The notes beneath the pieces were generated by a model, which saw only the letters and a program-made list of their open reading frames with translations, had not been told where the DNA came from and made no database searches. A stretch of DNA of 64,000 nucleotides, from assembly GCF_024298865.1 (NCBI RefSeq), contig NZ_CP101161.1, positions 2,625,227-2,689,226 of the forward strand, in the 5' to 3' direction. Origin of the DNA: Halorarius halobius. Its GTDB lineage: Archaea; Halobacteriota; Halobacteria; Halobacteriales; Haloarculaceae. Within the stretch, counting starts at the first letter, position 1; each line of letters begins with the position of its first letter. The position numbers were made by a program, and so were the translations under genes. Positions 25,475 through 34,330 of this stretch are shown here, piece by piece.

Positions 25475-26755
25475 GTGCCCTACGACGACATCGAGACCGC
25501 GCCCCGCGGCGACCTCCGCGACCTGCAGGCCGAGCGCCTCCGCGACGCCGTCGAGAACGCCTACGAGAACGTCCCGTTCTACCGGGAGCGCCTCGACGAG
25601 GCGGGCGTCGCGCCCGCGGACGTCGACTCGCCCGACGACGTGCGCGAGTTGCCGTTCACGACGAAGGAGGACTTCCGCGAGGAGTACCCCGACGGCCTGT
25701 TCGCCGTCGACCACGCCGACGTCGAGCGCATCCACGCCTCCTCGGGCACGACGGGCAAGCCGAAGGTCGTCGCGTACACCGACGACGACGTGCAGGTGTG
25801 GCGCGAAGTGATGGCCCGCTCGCTCACGGCGGCGGGCGTCTCCGCCGACGACATGGTGCAGAACGCCTACGGCTACGGGTTGTTCACGGGTGGGCTCGGC
25901 ATCCAGGCCGGCACGGAGGAACTCGGCGCGGGCGTCATCCCCATCGGTGGCGGCGACACGGCCCGGCAGATTGAGTTCCTGCGCGACCTCGAATCCGACG
26001 TGCTGACCTGCACGCCCTCCTACGCGCTGTATCTCGCTGAGACGGCCCGCGAGATGGGCGTCGACGTACGCGAGTTGCCGCTGGAGACCGTAATCATCGG
26101 CGCGGAGCCGTTCACGGAGCCGATGCGCGAGGAGATAGAACGCGAGTTGGGGGTCACCGCGGTCGACATCTACGGGCTCTCCGAAATCATCGGTCCCGGC
26201 GTCTCCATCGAGTGCGCGGAGGTACAGGACGGCCTCCACGTCTGGGAGGACCGCTTCCTGCCGGAGGTGGTCGACCCCGAGACGGGCGACCCGGTCGAGG
26301 AAGGCGAGCGCGGCGAACTGGTGTTGACGACGCTGTCGAAGGACGCGCTCCCGGTTCTCCGGTACCGGACGGGCGACATCACGACGCTCACCCGCGACCC
26401 CTGCGACTGCGGGCGGACCCACGCCCGGATGGGCAACGTCCGCGGGCGCACCGACGACCTGCTCGTCGTCCGCGGCATCAACGTCTACCCGAGCCAGATA
26501 GAGTCGGTCGTCCTCGACCTGGAGGGGGTCGCGCCGCAGTACCGCATCGACATCCGCCGCGAGGGCCGACTCGACACGCTGGAACTCACCGTCGAGCGCC
26601 GCGAAGGGGCCGACACCGACGACGTGGAGCGGCGCGTCCGCGAGGCGCTCGACTCGACGCTGGACGTCTCGCCCGACGACGTGACCGTCGTCCCGCCCGA
26701 CGGCATCGAGCGGCAGGCGACGGGGAAGGTCCAGCGCGTGTTCGACCACCGGTAG
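25475..26755 (+). CDS. paaK: Phenylacetate-CoA ligase (PaaK family)
   Basis: 426 residues from GTG 25475. The AMP-forming ligase makes phenylacetyl-CoA from phenylacetate, ATP and CoA. Visible are FYRERLDEAG typical of PaaK, the ATP loop SSGTTGKPK at 89-97, NAYGYGLFTGGLG, IYGLSEIIGPG, RYRTGDIT and RGRTDDLLVVRGINVYPSQIE, with the C-terminal lysine in QATGKVQRV. No TATA box is obvious and 41 bases separate it from hyuB. A paa epoxidase cluster lies 6 kb downstream, which supports phenylacetate as substrate; other aryl acids remain possible. Confidence 0.9.
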   Translation: MPYDDIETAPRGDLRDLQAERLRDAVENAYENVPFYRERLDEAGVAPADVDSPDDVRELPFTTKEDFREEYPDGLFAVDHADVERIHASSGTTGKPKVVAYTDDDVQVWREVMARSLTAAGVSADDMVQNAYGYGLFTGGLGIQAGTEELGAGVIPIGGGDTARQIEFLRDLESDVLTCTPSYALYLAETAREMGVDVRELPLETVIIGAEPFTEPMREEIERELGVTAVDIYGLSEIIGPGVSIECAEVQDGLHVWEDRFLPEVVDPETGDPVEEGERGELVLTTLSKDALPVLRYRTGDITTLTRDPCDCGRTHARMGNVRGRTDDLLVVRGINVYPSQIESVVLDLEGVAPQYRIDIRREGRLDTLELTVERREGADTDDVERRVREALDSTLDVSPDDVTVVPPDGIERQATGKVQRVFDHR

Positions 26756-26836
26756 CCGGTCGGAACGCGAAAGAAAGAGAGCACCGCAGGCGAGCGACGG
26801 GAGCGGGGACCCCGACCGTCGAAGACGGGTCGCGGC

Positions 26837-26846
26837 AATATTTATC
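26837..26846 (+). promoter_or_regulatory. TATA box of the MaoC gene
   Basis: AATATTTATC, about 30 bases before ATG 26873. It is one of the clearest TATA boxes in the window and separates maoC transcription from paaK. Confidence 0.55.
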
Positions 26847-26872
26847 ACCGTCCCCGGAGACGTGCGGGGCGT

Positions 26873-27343
26873 ATGCCGGTCACCTACGAACCGCACTACT
26901 TCGAGGAGTTGGAGGTCGGACAGACGTTCGAGAGCGCCGGGCGCACCGTGACGAGCGCCGCCCTGGAGATGTACTCGGCGGTGTCGGGCGACTGGGAGGA
27001 GATACACACCAACGACGAGTACGCCGAGGACGGCCCGTACGGCGCGCGCATCGGCCACGGGCCGTTCACGTTCGTGCTCACGACGGGGTTCGTCCACCGA
27101 TGTGGGTTCGTCGAGCGCCGGGTCATCGCGTTCCTCGGCATGAACTACATGGACCTCCAGAACCCCGTGTTCGTGGGCGACACCATCTCCGCGGAGTTCG
27201 AGGTGACCGAGAAGCGCGACCTCGACTCCCGGGACGACGCGGGCATCGTCGTCATCGACGCCGTCACGACCAACCAGGACGGCGAGAGCGTGTTCGAGGG
27301 GGACATGAAGTTCATGTTCAAGAAGCGGAGCTACGACGAGTAG
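26873..27343 (+). CDS. MaoC-type (R)-specific enoyl-CoA hydratase
   Basis: 156 residues, a single hot-dog domain. The catalytic pair is D40 and H45 in SGDWEEIHTND, followed by GARIGHGPFTFVLTTG and FVGDTISAEFEV. Such enzymes hydrate trans-2-enoyl-CoA. In bacteria the oxepin-CoA hydrolase part of PaaZ is also a MaoC domain, so a role in the phenylacetate pathway is conceivable here next to paaK, but this is inference. It has its own TATA box. Confidence 0.87.
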   Translation: MPVTYEPHYFEELEVGQTFESAGRTVTSAALEMYSAVSGDWEEIHTNDEYAEDGPYGARIGHGPFTFVLTTGFVHRCGFVERRVIAFLGMNYMDLQNPVFVGDTISAEFEVTEKRDLDSRDDAGIVVIDAVTTNQDGESVFEGDMKFMFKKRSYDE

Positions 27344-27352
27344 CGACGGGAA

Positions 27353-27362
27353 GGCTTATTCT
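27353..27362 (+). promoter_or_regulatory. TATA-like box of the 27384 lipoprotein gene
   Basis: GGCTTATTCT, about 27 bases before ATG 27384, consistent with a leaderless transcript. Confidence 0.45.
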
Positions 27363-27383
27363 CCCGTTCCAACAAGTCAAAAC

Positions 27384-27896
27384 ATGCGCAGAAGGTCCCT
27401 GCTCGCCGCCCTCCCCGCGACCGTCGCGCTCGCCGGCTGTTCCGCCCTCTCCGCTCCCGACGTTCGAGCCGAGTCGGGGACGGGCGTCGTCCATCCGGCC
27501 GACCCGCTCCAGATAGCCAACGGCCTCCAGCCGGGCGGGAACGACCGGGTGTACGCCACGGTCGTCGGCGACGAGTCGCCGAACCTCGTCACCGAGGCGA
27601 CGGACGACAGCCTCGCGGACACGCTCCGCAACGACGGCGGCGACGTGTTCCATCTCGTGATGCAGTTGCGCTCGATTCCCGACGCGCCGATGTCGCTCAT
27701 GCTGACGCCGGCCGGCGAGGTTCGCGTCCAGGGCGACACGCTCCACGCCGAGGTGACCGTCGAGCCGCGGGACACCGGCCTCGACGACGAGGAACTGGGG
27801 ACCGCCGAGGAACTCATCTACACGAGCGTCTGGTCGCTGACGCCCGCGCTCGACAGTCTGCCGACGAACGTCGACCTCCATCTCACCCACCGGTAG
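27384..27896 (+). CDS. Tat-exported lipoprotein of unknown function
   Basis: 170 residues. The N-terminus MRRRSLLAALPATVALAGC carries a twin-arginine start, a hydrophobic core and a lipobox LAGC, so it is probably exported folded by Tat and lipid-anchored at Cys19, the usual route in haloarchaea. The mature part is acidic and beta-rich (VYATVVGDESPNLVTEA, EVRVQGDTLHAEVTVEP) without a recognised domain. It lies between maoC and the amidohydrolase with its own promoter. Confidence 0.75.
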   Translation: MRRRSLLAALPATVALAGCSALSAPDVRAESGTGVVHPADPLQIANGLQPGGNDRVYATVVGDESPNLVTEATDDSLADTLRNDGGDVFHLVMQLRSIPDAPMSLMLTPAGEVRVQGDTLHAEVTVEPRDTGLDDEELGTAEELIYTSVWSLTPALDSLPTNVDLHLTHR

Positions 27897-27939
27897 CGGA
27901 CCGCCGCAATTTTTGCCACCCGGGCGAGAACGCCGGAGC

Positions 27940-28806
27940 GTGATAGACGTACTCGACGGTGAGGCGCGCGCGATAGACACGCACGCCCACCAGCCGACCG
28001 AGGAGTTCCTCGAGGACGCGGGCGGGCAGATGATGCAGGACGCCGCCGACAAGTTCGGCGCGGAGATGGAGCCCGGCTCGTACGACGAGATGGTCGCCGA
28101 CTACCGCGAGGCCGGCGTCGGCAGAGCCATCCTGCTGGGGTGGGACGCCGAGACGAACACGGGGAACCCGCCGGTGCCGAACGACTACGTCGCGGAGGTG
28201 CGCGATGAGTACGACGACTTCTTCGTCGCGTTCGGGAGCGTCGACCCCCTGAAGGACGACTGCGTGCAGGAAGCCATCCGCTGTGTGGAGGACCTCGACC
28301 TCTCGGGGTTCAAGTTCCAGCAGATAGCCCAGGGGTTCGACCCCTCGGACCCCCAGCACCGCCACCTCTGGAACACCATCGAGGACCTCGACGTGCCGGT
28401 GGTGTTCCACGGCGGCAACTCCACGCTCGGGGCGGGCACGCCCGGCGGTCGCGGCCTGAAGGTGAAGTACGGCAACCCGATGCTCGTCGACGACGTGGCC
28501 GCCGAGCATCCGGGGATGGACATCCTGCTTGCCCATCCCGCCTTCCCGTGGGAGAAGGAGCAACTGGCCATCTGTCAGCAGAAGGGGAACGTCTACATGG
28601 ACCTCTCGGGGTGGATGCCCAACTACATCGACGACCAGGTGCTCCACTACGCGCGGACGATTCTGCAGGACAAGGTGATGTTCGGCACCGACTACCCGAT
28701 GATAGAGCCGGAACCATGGCTCGAACAGTTCGCCGAGCTGGGGTTCGACGAGTCGGTTCAGCGGAAACTGCTGTGGGAGAACGCCGAGGAGTTCCTCGGC
28801 CTCTAG
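27940..28806 (+). CDS. Amidohydrolase family protein (COG2159 type)
   Basis: 288 residues from GTG 27940. The metal site is IDTHAHQP (H15, H17), with VFHGG, LAHPAFPW and FGTDYPM completing the TIM-barrel pattern of the ACMS decarboxylase / aryl decarboxylase branch. Members decarboxylate or hydrolyse aromatic acids, but the reaction here is unknown. The CAATTTTTG box at 27907-27916 lies 27 bases before GTG, which argues against in-frame codons upstream. The position beside aromatic-acid genes suggests a role in aromatic catabolism. It shares CTAG with the convergent kinase gene. Confidence 0.82.
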   Translation: MIDVLDGEARAIDTHAHQPTEEFLEDAGGQMMQDAADKFGAEMEPGSYDEMVADYREAGVGRAILLGWDAETNTGNPPVPNDYVAEVRDEYDDFFVAFGSVDPLKDDCVQEAIRCVEDLDLSGFKFQQIAQGFDPSDPQHRHLWNTIEDLDVPVVFHGGNSTLGAGTPGGRGLKVKYGNPMLVDDVAAEHPGMDILLAHPAFPWEKEQLAICQQKGNVYMDLSGWMPNYIDDQVLHYARTILQDKVMFGTDYPMIEPEPWLEQFAELGFDESVQRKLLWENAEEFLGL

Positions 28807-31800
28807 GCGAGCGGTAGCTCCAGCACGACGGCGCCGCCGTCGTGGTCCTCGTCGAACGTCAGCGACCCGCCGATGGAGTCGGTGGCGTACCACGCCAGCC
28901 AGAGGCCGAGCCCTCGGCTGTGGTCGAGTTGGCTTATGTCCACGTCGCCGGTGATGACGCGGCGCTCGCGCCGTGGGATGCCGGGGCCGTCGTCGGTCAC
29001 CCGGAGGTGGACGGCGCCGCCCTCGACGCTCCCTGTCACCGACACCACCGGGCTCCCACCCGCGTGGATGGCCGCGTTCTCGACCAGTTCGCCCACCGCC
29101 TTCTCCAGCAGGTCGTCGTCCACGACTCGCACGTCCGGCACGTCGACGTGGAACGTGGCGTCCGAGTTGTCCTCGCGCACGTCCGCGACGGCGTTCTCGA
29201 CCAGCGGTATCAGGGGGCTCGGGTGTCGCTCCCGCTGGTCGCGCTCGAAGGTGCGCTCGATGTCCCTGACCTGCTCGGCGATGTCGAGGATGCGGTCGGC
29301 GGCATCCCGTGCCCGCTCGACGTGCTCGCTCGCGGTGCCGGACACTTCCTCGGCCAGCAGGTCGAGATACCCCTCGACGACCGTCCCCGAGTTCCGGAGA
29401 TTGTGGCGCAACACCCGGTTCAGCAGGCCGATGCGTCGCTCGTTCAGTTTCCGGTCGCTGATGTCGGTGTAGATGCCGAACGCGCGCGGCCCCCTCTCCG
29501 TGTCCCCGTAGTGGACGCCACGGAACAGGAACGTCCCGGTTCCGGTGGCCGTCTCGCGGACCACCTCCGTGGGGACGGTCAGCGCCTCCGGGTCGAGTTC
29601 GTCGAGGTGTTCGGCGCTCTCGCTTTCCCCGTCGGGGACGATGAGGTCGTTCGTCGAGCGACCGACCGCCTGCTCGCGGTCGACGCCGAACGTCTCCTCG
29701 AAACTCGGGTTCACGTCCCGGAGTATCGGCCCGTCGTCGGTGAGCACCGTGTCGGTGATGGCGTCGGGCGAGCGGTCGAACAGGCTGGTGAACCGCGCCC
29801 GCTCCGTCTCGACCTCCGTCCGGTCGCGGACGACACCGACGGTACCCTCGAACTGCTCGCCGGACAACTTCGAGAACTCGATTTCGACGGGGAGTTCACC
29901 GTCCGGTGTCAGGAGTCTCGTCTCGAACGCGCGGCTCGCGTCGGCCTCCTCCTCCGCGAGTTCGCCGATGAGTCGCTCACCGAGCGCCACGTCCTCTGAC
30001 GCGATGAACTCGCCGCCGTAGGCGCCACCCACGGCCTCGGGCTCGACCCCGAGCACGTCCGCGAGCGGCTCCGTCACCAGTTGGACCTCGTTGTCCGCGT
30101 CGAGGACGAACACCATCTCCCGGACGTTCTCGTGGATGGCACGGTACTGCTGGAGACGCTCCTCGCGGCGCGCGCGGTCGAGCGCCTCCTCCGCGTTCGC
30201 GGCCAGAAGGGACGCGAGCGTCCGTCGGTCGTGGTCGAACGCGGAGGGCTTCTTGCTCGCGACGGTGAGCGTCCCCTCGTCGCCGAGCGGGAAGCAGTGA
30301 ACCGTCGACAGGTCGCCGGGGTCGCCGGGCAACACCGGTTCGTCGCCCTCGTAGGTCTGCATCTCGCCGCGTTCGAACACCCGACCGGGCAGTCCCTCGC
30401 CGGGGGCGTACTCCGGCCGCTCGTCCATCTCGGCCGCGACGGCGTCGCTCCGCGCGGCCGGCACGAGCAGGTCACGCTCGGCGTCGTACAGCCGAACGAG
30501 CGCGTACTCCAGGTCGAGCACGTCGCTGGCCGCGTCACAGGCAACCGCGGCTATCTCCCCGCGGTCGTTCGCGCTCATCAGCTTCCGCGTGGTCGACAGC
30601 AGGGCGTTGAGCGCCCGCTCGTGGTGCTTCCGTTCGGTGATGTCCTGGAAGAACACCGACAACCCCTCCTCGGAGGGGTAGGCGTTGACGCCGAACCAGC
30701 GGTCGAGCGGCTCGTAGTGTTCCTCGAAACTCACGGGCTCTTGAGTCGCCATCGCGCGCCGGTAGTTCTCCTCGAACCCGGTTCCGGCGGCGTCGGGAAT
30801 CACGTCCCATATGTTCTGCCCGGGGAGTTCGTCTTCCGGCGGCGCGCCCCCAGCCGCCCGGTCGATGACCTCGTAACCACCGTCGTTGAGGTACGTGAAC
30901 TCCCAGTCGGTGTCGAGCGCCAAGAAGCCGTCGTCGATGCGTGAAAGCACCGTGTCCAACCGGTCGCGGGCCGCCTGGAGTTCCGTCTCGCGCTCCTCGC
31001 GTTCCAGTTCGTGGGTGACCCGCTCGACGAGCAGTTCGACGAACGACGCCTCTACCTCGGAGAACGACCGGTCCCGTGCCGCGCCGTCGGCGAAACACAG
31101 CGTTCCCACGAGGTCGCCGTCGACGAGTATCTTCCCGCCGACGTAACACCCAAGGTCGTACTTCTCGACGGCGGGGTCGTCCCGCCACCCGGGGTCGTTG
31201 CGCGCGTCGGTCACCGCAAGCAGACCGTCGGAATCGATAGTGCGCCGGCAGTAGGTGGTCGACAGCGAGGCGACGGTGCCGTCGCGGATGTCGGGGTGGT
31301 CGCCGCGTGCGGTGACGACCTCGAACCGGTCGGCCGACTCCTCGATGAACGAGAGGAAGCCGATGTCGAGGTCGAGATACTCACAGCCGACCGCCAGCAG
31401 TTCGTCGACGACGCCGGCGAACGCGCCGTCGGCGTCCGTCGAGACGCGGTGGAGGTCACGAAGCGCGTCCTCGTTGCGCTCGACCTCGGTCACGTCGTGG
31501 CCGGACGCGACGACGCCGACGACGTCGCCGTCGTCGACGACGGGGGTGAACATCATCTCCGCGCTCCGCCGCTGGTCGCCGACGAAGTAGTCGGTCCGGA
31601 ACGACACTCGCTCGCCGTCGCTCGCGCGGGTCGCGCCGTCGCGGATGCGCGTGGCGACGGCGTCGTCGCGCGCCCACCACGACACCTCCCAGAACGGCCG
31701 GCCGTAGAGGTCGTCGGCCGACTCGGTGGCGGCGTCGAGGCCCCGGTCGTTCGCCCGCACGAGCGTCCCGTCGGGAGCGAGCAGGGCGACGAACGACGTG

Positions 31801-32264
31801 CCGTGCTGGAACACCGTCTCGAACCACGGGTCCCGGGCGACCCGGGTCCTGAGTCGCTCGTGGTCGCCTTCGCCGGCCTCCACGGTGCCGCCGTCCGCGG
31901 ACGCGGGACCACGGTCCAGCGTCTCGCGGACCCGCGACGCCAGCGTCTCCCCGGTGGCATCGAGCGCCTCGCGCGGCGCGTACTCGACGCCGAGACGCGA
32001 CGCCGCGGCGCCGACGACCGGGTCCGCCTCGCCGGTGACCACGACCGGAAGGGCGGGCGCGGTCGTTCGCAACGTCTCGACCGCGCGTCTCCAGCCCTCG
32101 CCGGCCACGACGACTGCACAGTCGGTTTCGTCTGGCTCGACTGCGTCCACGGTGGCCACACGTCGCACATGAAGGTCGACACCTCGCTCGTCGATGGGGT
32201 CGTCCCCGCCCGTGGTTCCACCCACGACCGTGACGACACTGTTGTCTCCGGTTTCGCCTGCCAC
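28803..32264 (-). CDS. Multi-PAS/GAF sensor histidine kinase
   Basis: 1153 residues, no membrane segment, so a cytoplasmic sensor. Order by eye: a receiver-like N-domain without a phosphoacceptor Asp (1-115), PAS (147-262), GAF (270-425), PAS (435-545), GAF (550-695), PAS (705-815), PAS (823-937), phosphoacceptor region with H954 in VLRHNLRN, and HATPase with N-box ELVENAAIHA, DDGPGIP and GLGLWL. It lies 72 bases after the Bat-type regulator on the same strand. A TATA-like CTTTATTG in the gap may give it its own promoter. The ligand is unknown; control of phenylacetate genes is inferred from position. Confidence 0.92.
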   Translation of the reverse strand: MAGETGDNSVVTVVGGTTGGDDPIDERGVDLHVRRVATVDAVEPDETDCAVVVAGEGWRRAVETLRTTAPALPVVVTGEADPVVGAAASRLGVEYAPREALDATGETLASRVRETLDRGPASADGGTVEAGEGDHERLRTRVARDPWFETVFQHGTSFVALLAPDGTLVRANDRGLDAATESADDLYGRPFWEVSWWARDDAVATRIRDGATRASDGERVSFRTDYFVGDQRRSAEMMFTPVVDDGDVVGVVASGHDVTEVERNEDALRDLHRVSTDADGAFAGVVDELLAVGCEYLDLDIGFLSFIEESADRFEVVTARGDHPDIRDGTVASLSTTYCRRTIDSDGLLAVTDARNDPGWRDDPAVEKYDLGCYVGGKILVDGDLVGTLCFADGAARDRSFSEVEASFVELLVERVTHELEREERETELQAARDRLDTVLSRIDDGFLALDTDWEFTYLNDGGYEVIDRAAGGAPPEDELPGQNIWDVIPDAAGTGFEENYRRAMATQEPVSFEEHYEPLDRWFGVNAYPSEEGLSVFFQDITERKHHERALNALLSTTRKLMSANDRGEIAAVACDAASDVLDLEYALVRLYDAERDLLVPAARSDAVAAEMDERPEYAPGEGLPGRVFERGEMQTYEGDEPVLPGDPGDLSTVHCFPLGDEGTLTVASKKPSAFDHDRRTLASLLAANAEEALDRARREERLQQYRAIHENVREMVFVLDADNEVQLVTEPLADVLGVEPEAVGGAYGGEFIASEDVALGERLIGELAEEEADASRAFETRLLTPDGELPVEIEFSKLSGEQFEGTVGVVRDRTEVETERARFTSLFDRSPDAITDTVLTDDGPILRDVNPSFEETFGVDREQAVGRSTNDLIVPDGESESAEHLDELDPEALTVPTEVVRETATGTGTFLFRGVHYGDTERGPRAFGIYTDISDRKLNERRIGLLNRVLRHNLRNSGTVVEGYLDLLAEEVSGTASEHVERARDAADRILDIAEQVRDIERTFERDQRERHPSPLIPLVENAVADVREDNSDATFHVDVPDVRVVDDDLLEKAVGELVENAAIHAGGSPVVSVTGSVEGGAVHLRVTDDGPGIPRRERRVITGDVDISQLDHSRGLGLWLAWYATDSIGGSLTFDEDHDGGAVVLELPLA

Positions 32265-32336
32265 TGGTTGCTACTCCGCTTACCCCCCCGTAAGTACCAC
32301 TGCACAATAAAGTCGCGCTCGGAGTCCGGGGCCGAC

Positions 32337-32972
32337 TCATGCGATGATCTGCCCGAGCAACGAGCCCTGGGCCCGGCGCAGGCGCTCCAGGAACGCCGAC
32401 TTCGAGACGCCGAGTTCGCCAGCCACCTCGCTGGCCGTCGCACCGCGTGGCACCTCGAAGTACCCCAGCTCGAAGGCGGCCCGCACGGCCTCCTCCTGGG
32501 CCGGCGTCAGGTCCCACCGCTTCGCTACCGGCGCGTCCTCGCCGTCGTCGAGCGGCGAGATGCGCTCGATGGAGACGCCGACCGTCTCGCCAGCGGCCTC
32601 CAGCACCCCATCGAGCACGTCGTGACCCACTACTGCGCCCGCGTACCGCTCGGTGCCGTGGTCGTAGTGGGTCGAGTCGACGAGGAAGCCGACATCGACC
32701 AGGTCGTTGACGATACACCGGTGTTTCGAGAGACAGCGGTAGTTGTACCGCTCGTCTGCACGCGACTGGTGGAGATACCGCACCCGGTCGTCGGCGTCGA
32801 GCGCGCGGCCGACCTCCGGGTCGGCGGTGCTGAACCGCAACAGGGTGTTTCCGTCGGCGCGCCGCAGGGGCGGCCGCGCGTCCACTGTTGCGCCCGCCTC
32901 GCGGGAGGCGTCCGCCAGCGGGCAGTCGTCGCCGGTGACCCGGAACTCGACGACGAGGCACTCCGGAATCAT
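32337..32972 (-). CDS. Bat-type HTH transcriptional regulator
   Basis: 211 residues. The C-terminal 60 residues are the bacterio-opsin activator HTH (HTH_10): WDLTPAQEEAVRAAFELGYF, VPRGATASEVAGELGVSKSA, FLERLRRAQGSLLGQ. The N-terminal 140 residues are a small sensory domain with four cysteines (C5, C17, C80, C86; KHRC) that could bind a ligand or metal. It is divergent from paaA and uses the same TATA box, so it is probably the local regulator of the paa genes. ATG 32972 is 25 bases from the TATA centre, consistent with a leaderless mRNA. Confidence 0.85.
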   Translation of the reverse strand: MIPECLVVEFRVTGDDCPLADASREAGATVDARPPLRRADGNTLLRFSTADPEVGRALDADDRVRYLHQSRADERYNYRCLSKHRCIVNDLVDVGFLVDSTHYDHGTERYAGAVVGHDVLDGVLEAAGETVGVSIERISPLDDGEDAPVAKRWDLTPAQEEAVRAAFELGYFEVPRGATASEVAGELGVSKSAFLERLRRAQGSLLGQIIA

Positions 32973-32992
32973 GCCGAACGATTGTGTGGGTT

Positions 32993-33003
32993 AGTATATA
33001 AAA
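32993..33003. promoter_or_regulatory. Shared palindromic TATA box between the Bat-type regulator and paaA
   Basis: AGTATATAAAA, with the palindrome TATATA at 32995-33000. Its centre lies 25.5 bases from the first base of paaA GTG (33023) and 25.5 bases from the first base of the regulator ATG (32972). Both distances suit leaderless transcripts, so one element can serve both directions. Confidence 0.6.
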
Positions 33004-33022
33004 CCGCGCCATGTGCGGGTAA

Positions 33023-33997
33023 GTGGCTACGTGGCTGGCGCCGAACCCGGCAGATATGGACATCGAGGAGGTCAAACAGCGGGCGGGCCCCCGGGAGTTC
33101 GGCCCCGGCGACGAGATGCCCGAGGAGTACCGGAAGGCCGCAACCCGGATGATACAGTTCCACGCCAACAGCGAGATAATGGGCGCGTACATCGAGCGCC
33201 CGTTCATCCGGCAGGCGCCGAGCCTCGACCGCAAACTCGCCGTCAGCGCGCAGGTGCAGGACGAAATCGGTCACGGGCAACTGCTGTACCGCGCGGCGGA
33301 GAACCTCGGCATCAAGACGCGAGAGGAGATGCTCCGGGAACTCGAGGAGGGCGAGGGGAAGTTCCTCAACTGCTTCCACTACCCGGTCCAGAACTGGTAC
33401 GAACTGCCGATGATAATGTTCTTCGTCGACGGCGCGGCGATGCGCCGGCAGGCCACCCTCAAGCGCACCTCCTGGGAGCCGTACGCCCACGCCATCGACA
33501 AGATATGTTTCGAGGAGGGGTTCCACATCAAGCACGGCGAGGACATCCTCCGAGAGATAGCGACCGGAAGCAAGCGCGACCAGGAACTGCTCCAGGAGGC
33601 GTTCGACAAGTGGTGGCCGCGCATCCTCCAGTTCTTCGGCCCCACAAACGACCAGTCGGTCCACGGCGGCTTCTCGATGGAGGTGGGCCTGAAGACGATG
33701 ACGAACGACGACCTCCGGACGGCGTTCCTGAACGCCTACCTCCCGAAGGCCGAGAAGTACGGCCTCGAGATTCCCGACACGCCCCGCGTCGAGTACGACG
33801 AGTACGAGGAGCGCTACCACGTCGAGGAGTCGGACCTCGACTGGGAGGAGTTCGGCGAGGTGTCGCAAAACGAGTACCCCACCGGCGCCGAGCAGATATC
33901 CAAGCGCAAGCGCCGACAGGAGGCCGTCGAGTGGGTGCGCGAAGCCATCGTGGACGATTCGCCCGGCGTTGGCACGACCAGCGCCGCGGCCGACTGA
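33023..33997 (+). CDS. paaA: 1,2-phenylacetyl-CoA epoxidase catalytic subunit PaaA
   Basis: 324 residues from GTG 33023. The ferritin-like di-iron protein inserts oxygen into the ring of phenylacetyl-CoA. Iron ligands seen are E51 (NSEIMGAYIERP), E81 and H84 (QDEIGHGQLLYR), and E165 and H168 (FEEGFHIKHGE). KRTSWEPYAHAIDK and FGPTNDQSVHGGF are also family features. The in-frame TAA at 33020-33022 rules out any longer protein; ATG 33056 is an alternative start. The C-terminal tail is acidic. paaB follows after 2 bases. Confidence 0.95.
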   Translation: MATWLAPNPADMDIEEVKQRAGPREFGPGDEMPEEYRKAATRMIQFHANSEIMGAYIERPFIRQAPSLDRKLAVSAQVQDEIGHGQLLYRAAENLGIKTREEMLRELEEGEGKFLNCFHYPVQNWYELPMIMFFVDGAAMRRQATLKRTSWEPYAHAIDKICFEEGFHIKHGEDILREIATGSKRDQELLQEAFDKWWPRILQFFGPTNDQSVHGGFSMEVGLKTMTNDDLRTAFLNAYLPKAEKYGLEIPDTPRVEYDEYEERYHVEESDLDWEEFGEVSQNEYPTGAEQISKRKRRQEAVEWVREAIVDDSPGVGTTSAAAD

Positions 33998-33999
33998 CC

Positions 34000-34329
34000 A
34001 TGCGCTGGGAAGTGTTCCGCCAGGAGAAGCGGAAGGACTACCACGTCCACGTCGGCGACGTCCACGCGCCCAACGCCGAGATGGCAACGCAGTTCGCGCA
34101 GGTGATGCACGCGCGCCGCAAGCCCGCCAACTCGCTGTGGGTCGTCCCCAAAGACGAGATAGAGACGGTCGACGCCGACGAACACGACGTGGCGATGGGC
34201 GGTCTCACCCAGAAAGAGTACCGCTGGGCGACGAACTACTCCACGGGCGAGATGGCCGAGGAGATAGAGGAGAGCGAGGCCGAACAGCAGGAAGCCGAGG
34301 ACGAACGCAAGGCCGCGGGGGGGAACTGA
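34000..34329 (+). CDS. paaB: Phenylacetyl-CoA epoxidase subunit PaaB
   Basis: 109 residues from ATG 34000. A small accessory subunit of the multicomponent epoxidase. It shows RWEVFRQEKRKDYHVHVGDVHAPNAEMA, and NSLWVVPKDEIETVD as in PaaB proteins, with a Glu/Ala-rich tail. The longer reading frame upstream is antisense-free noise in the paaA gene and is not used. It starts 2 bases after paaA and ends 1 base before paaC. Confidence 0.93.
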   Translation: MRWEVFRQEKRKDYHVHVGDVHAPNAEMATQFAQVMHARRKPANSLWVVPKDEIETVDADEHDVAMGGLTQKEYRWATNYSTGEMAEEIEESEAEQQEAEDERKAAGGN

Positions 34330-34330
34330 G

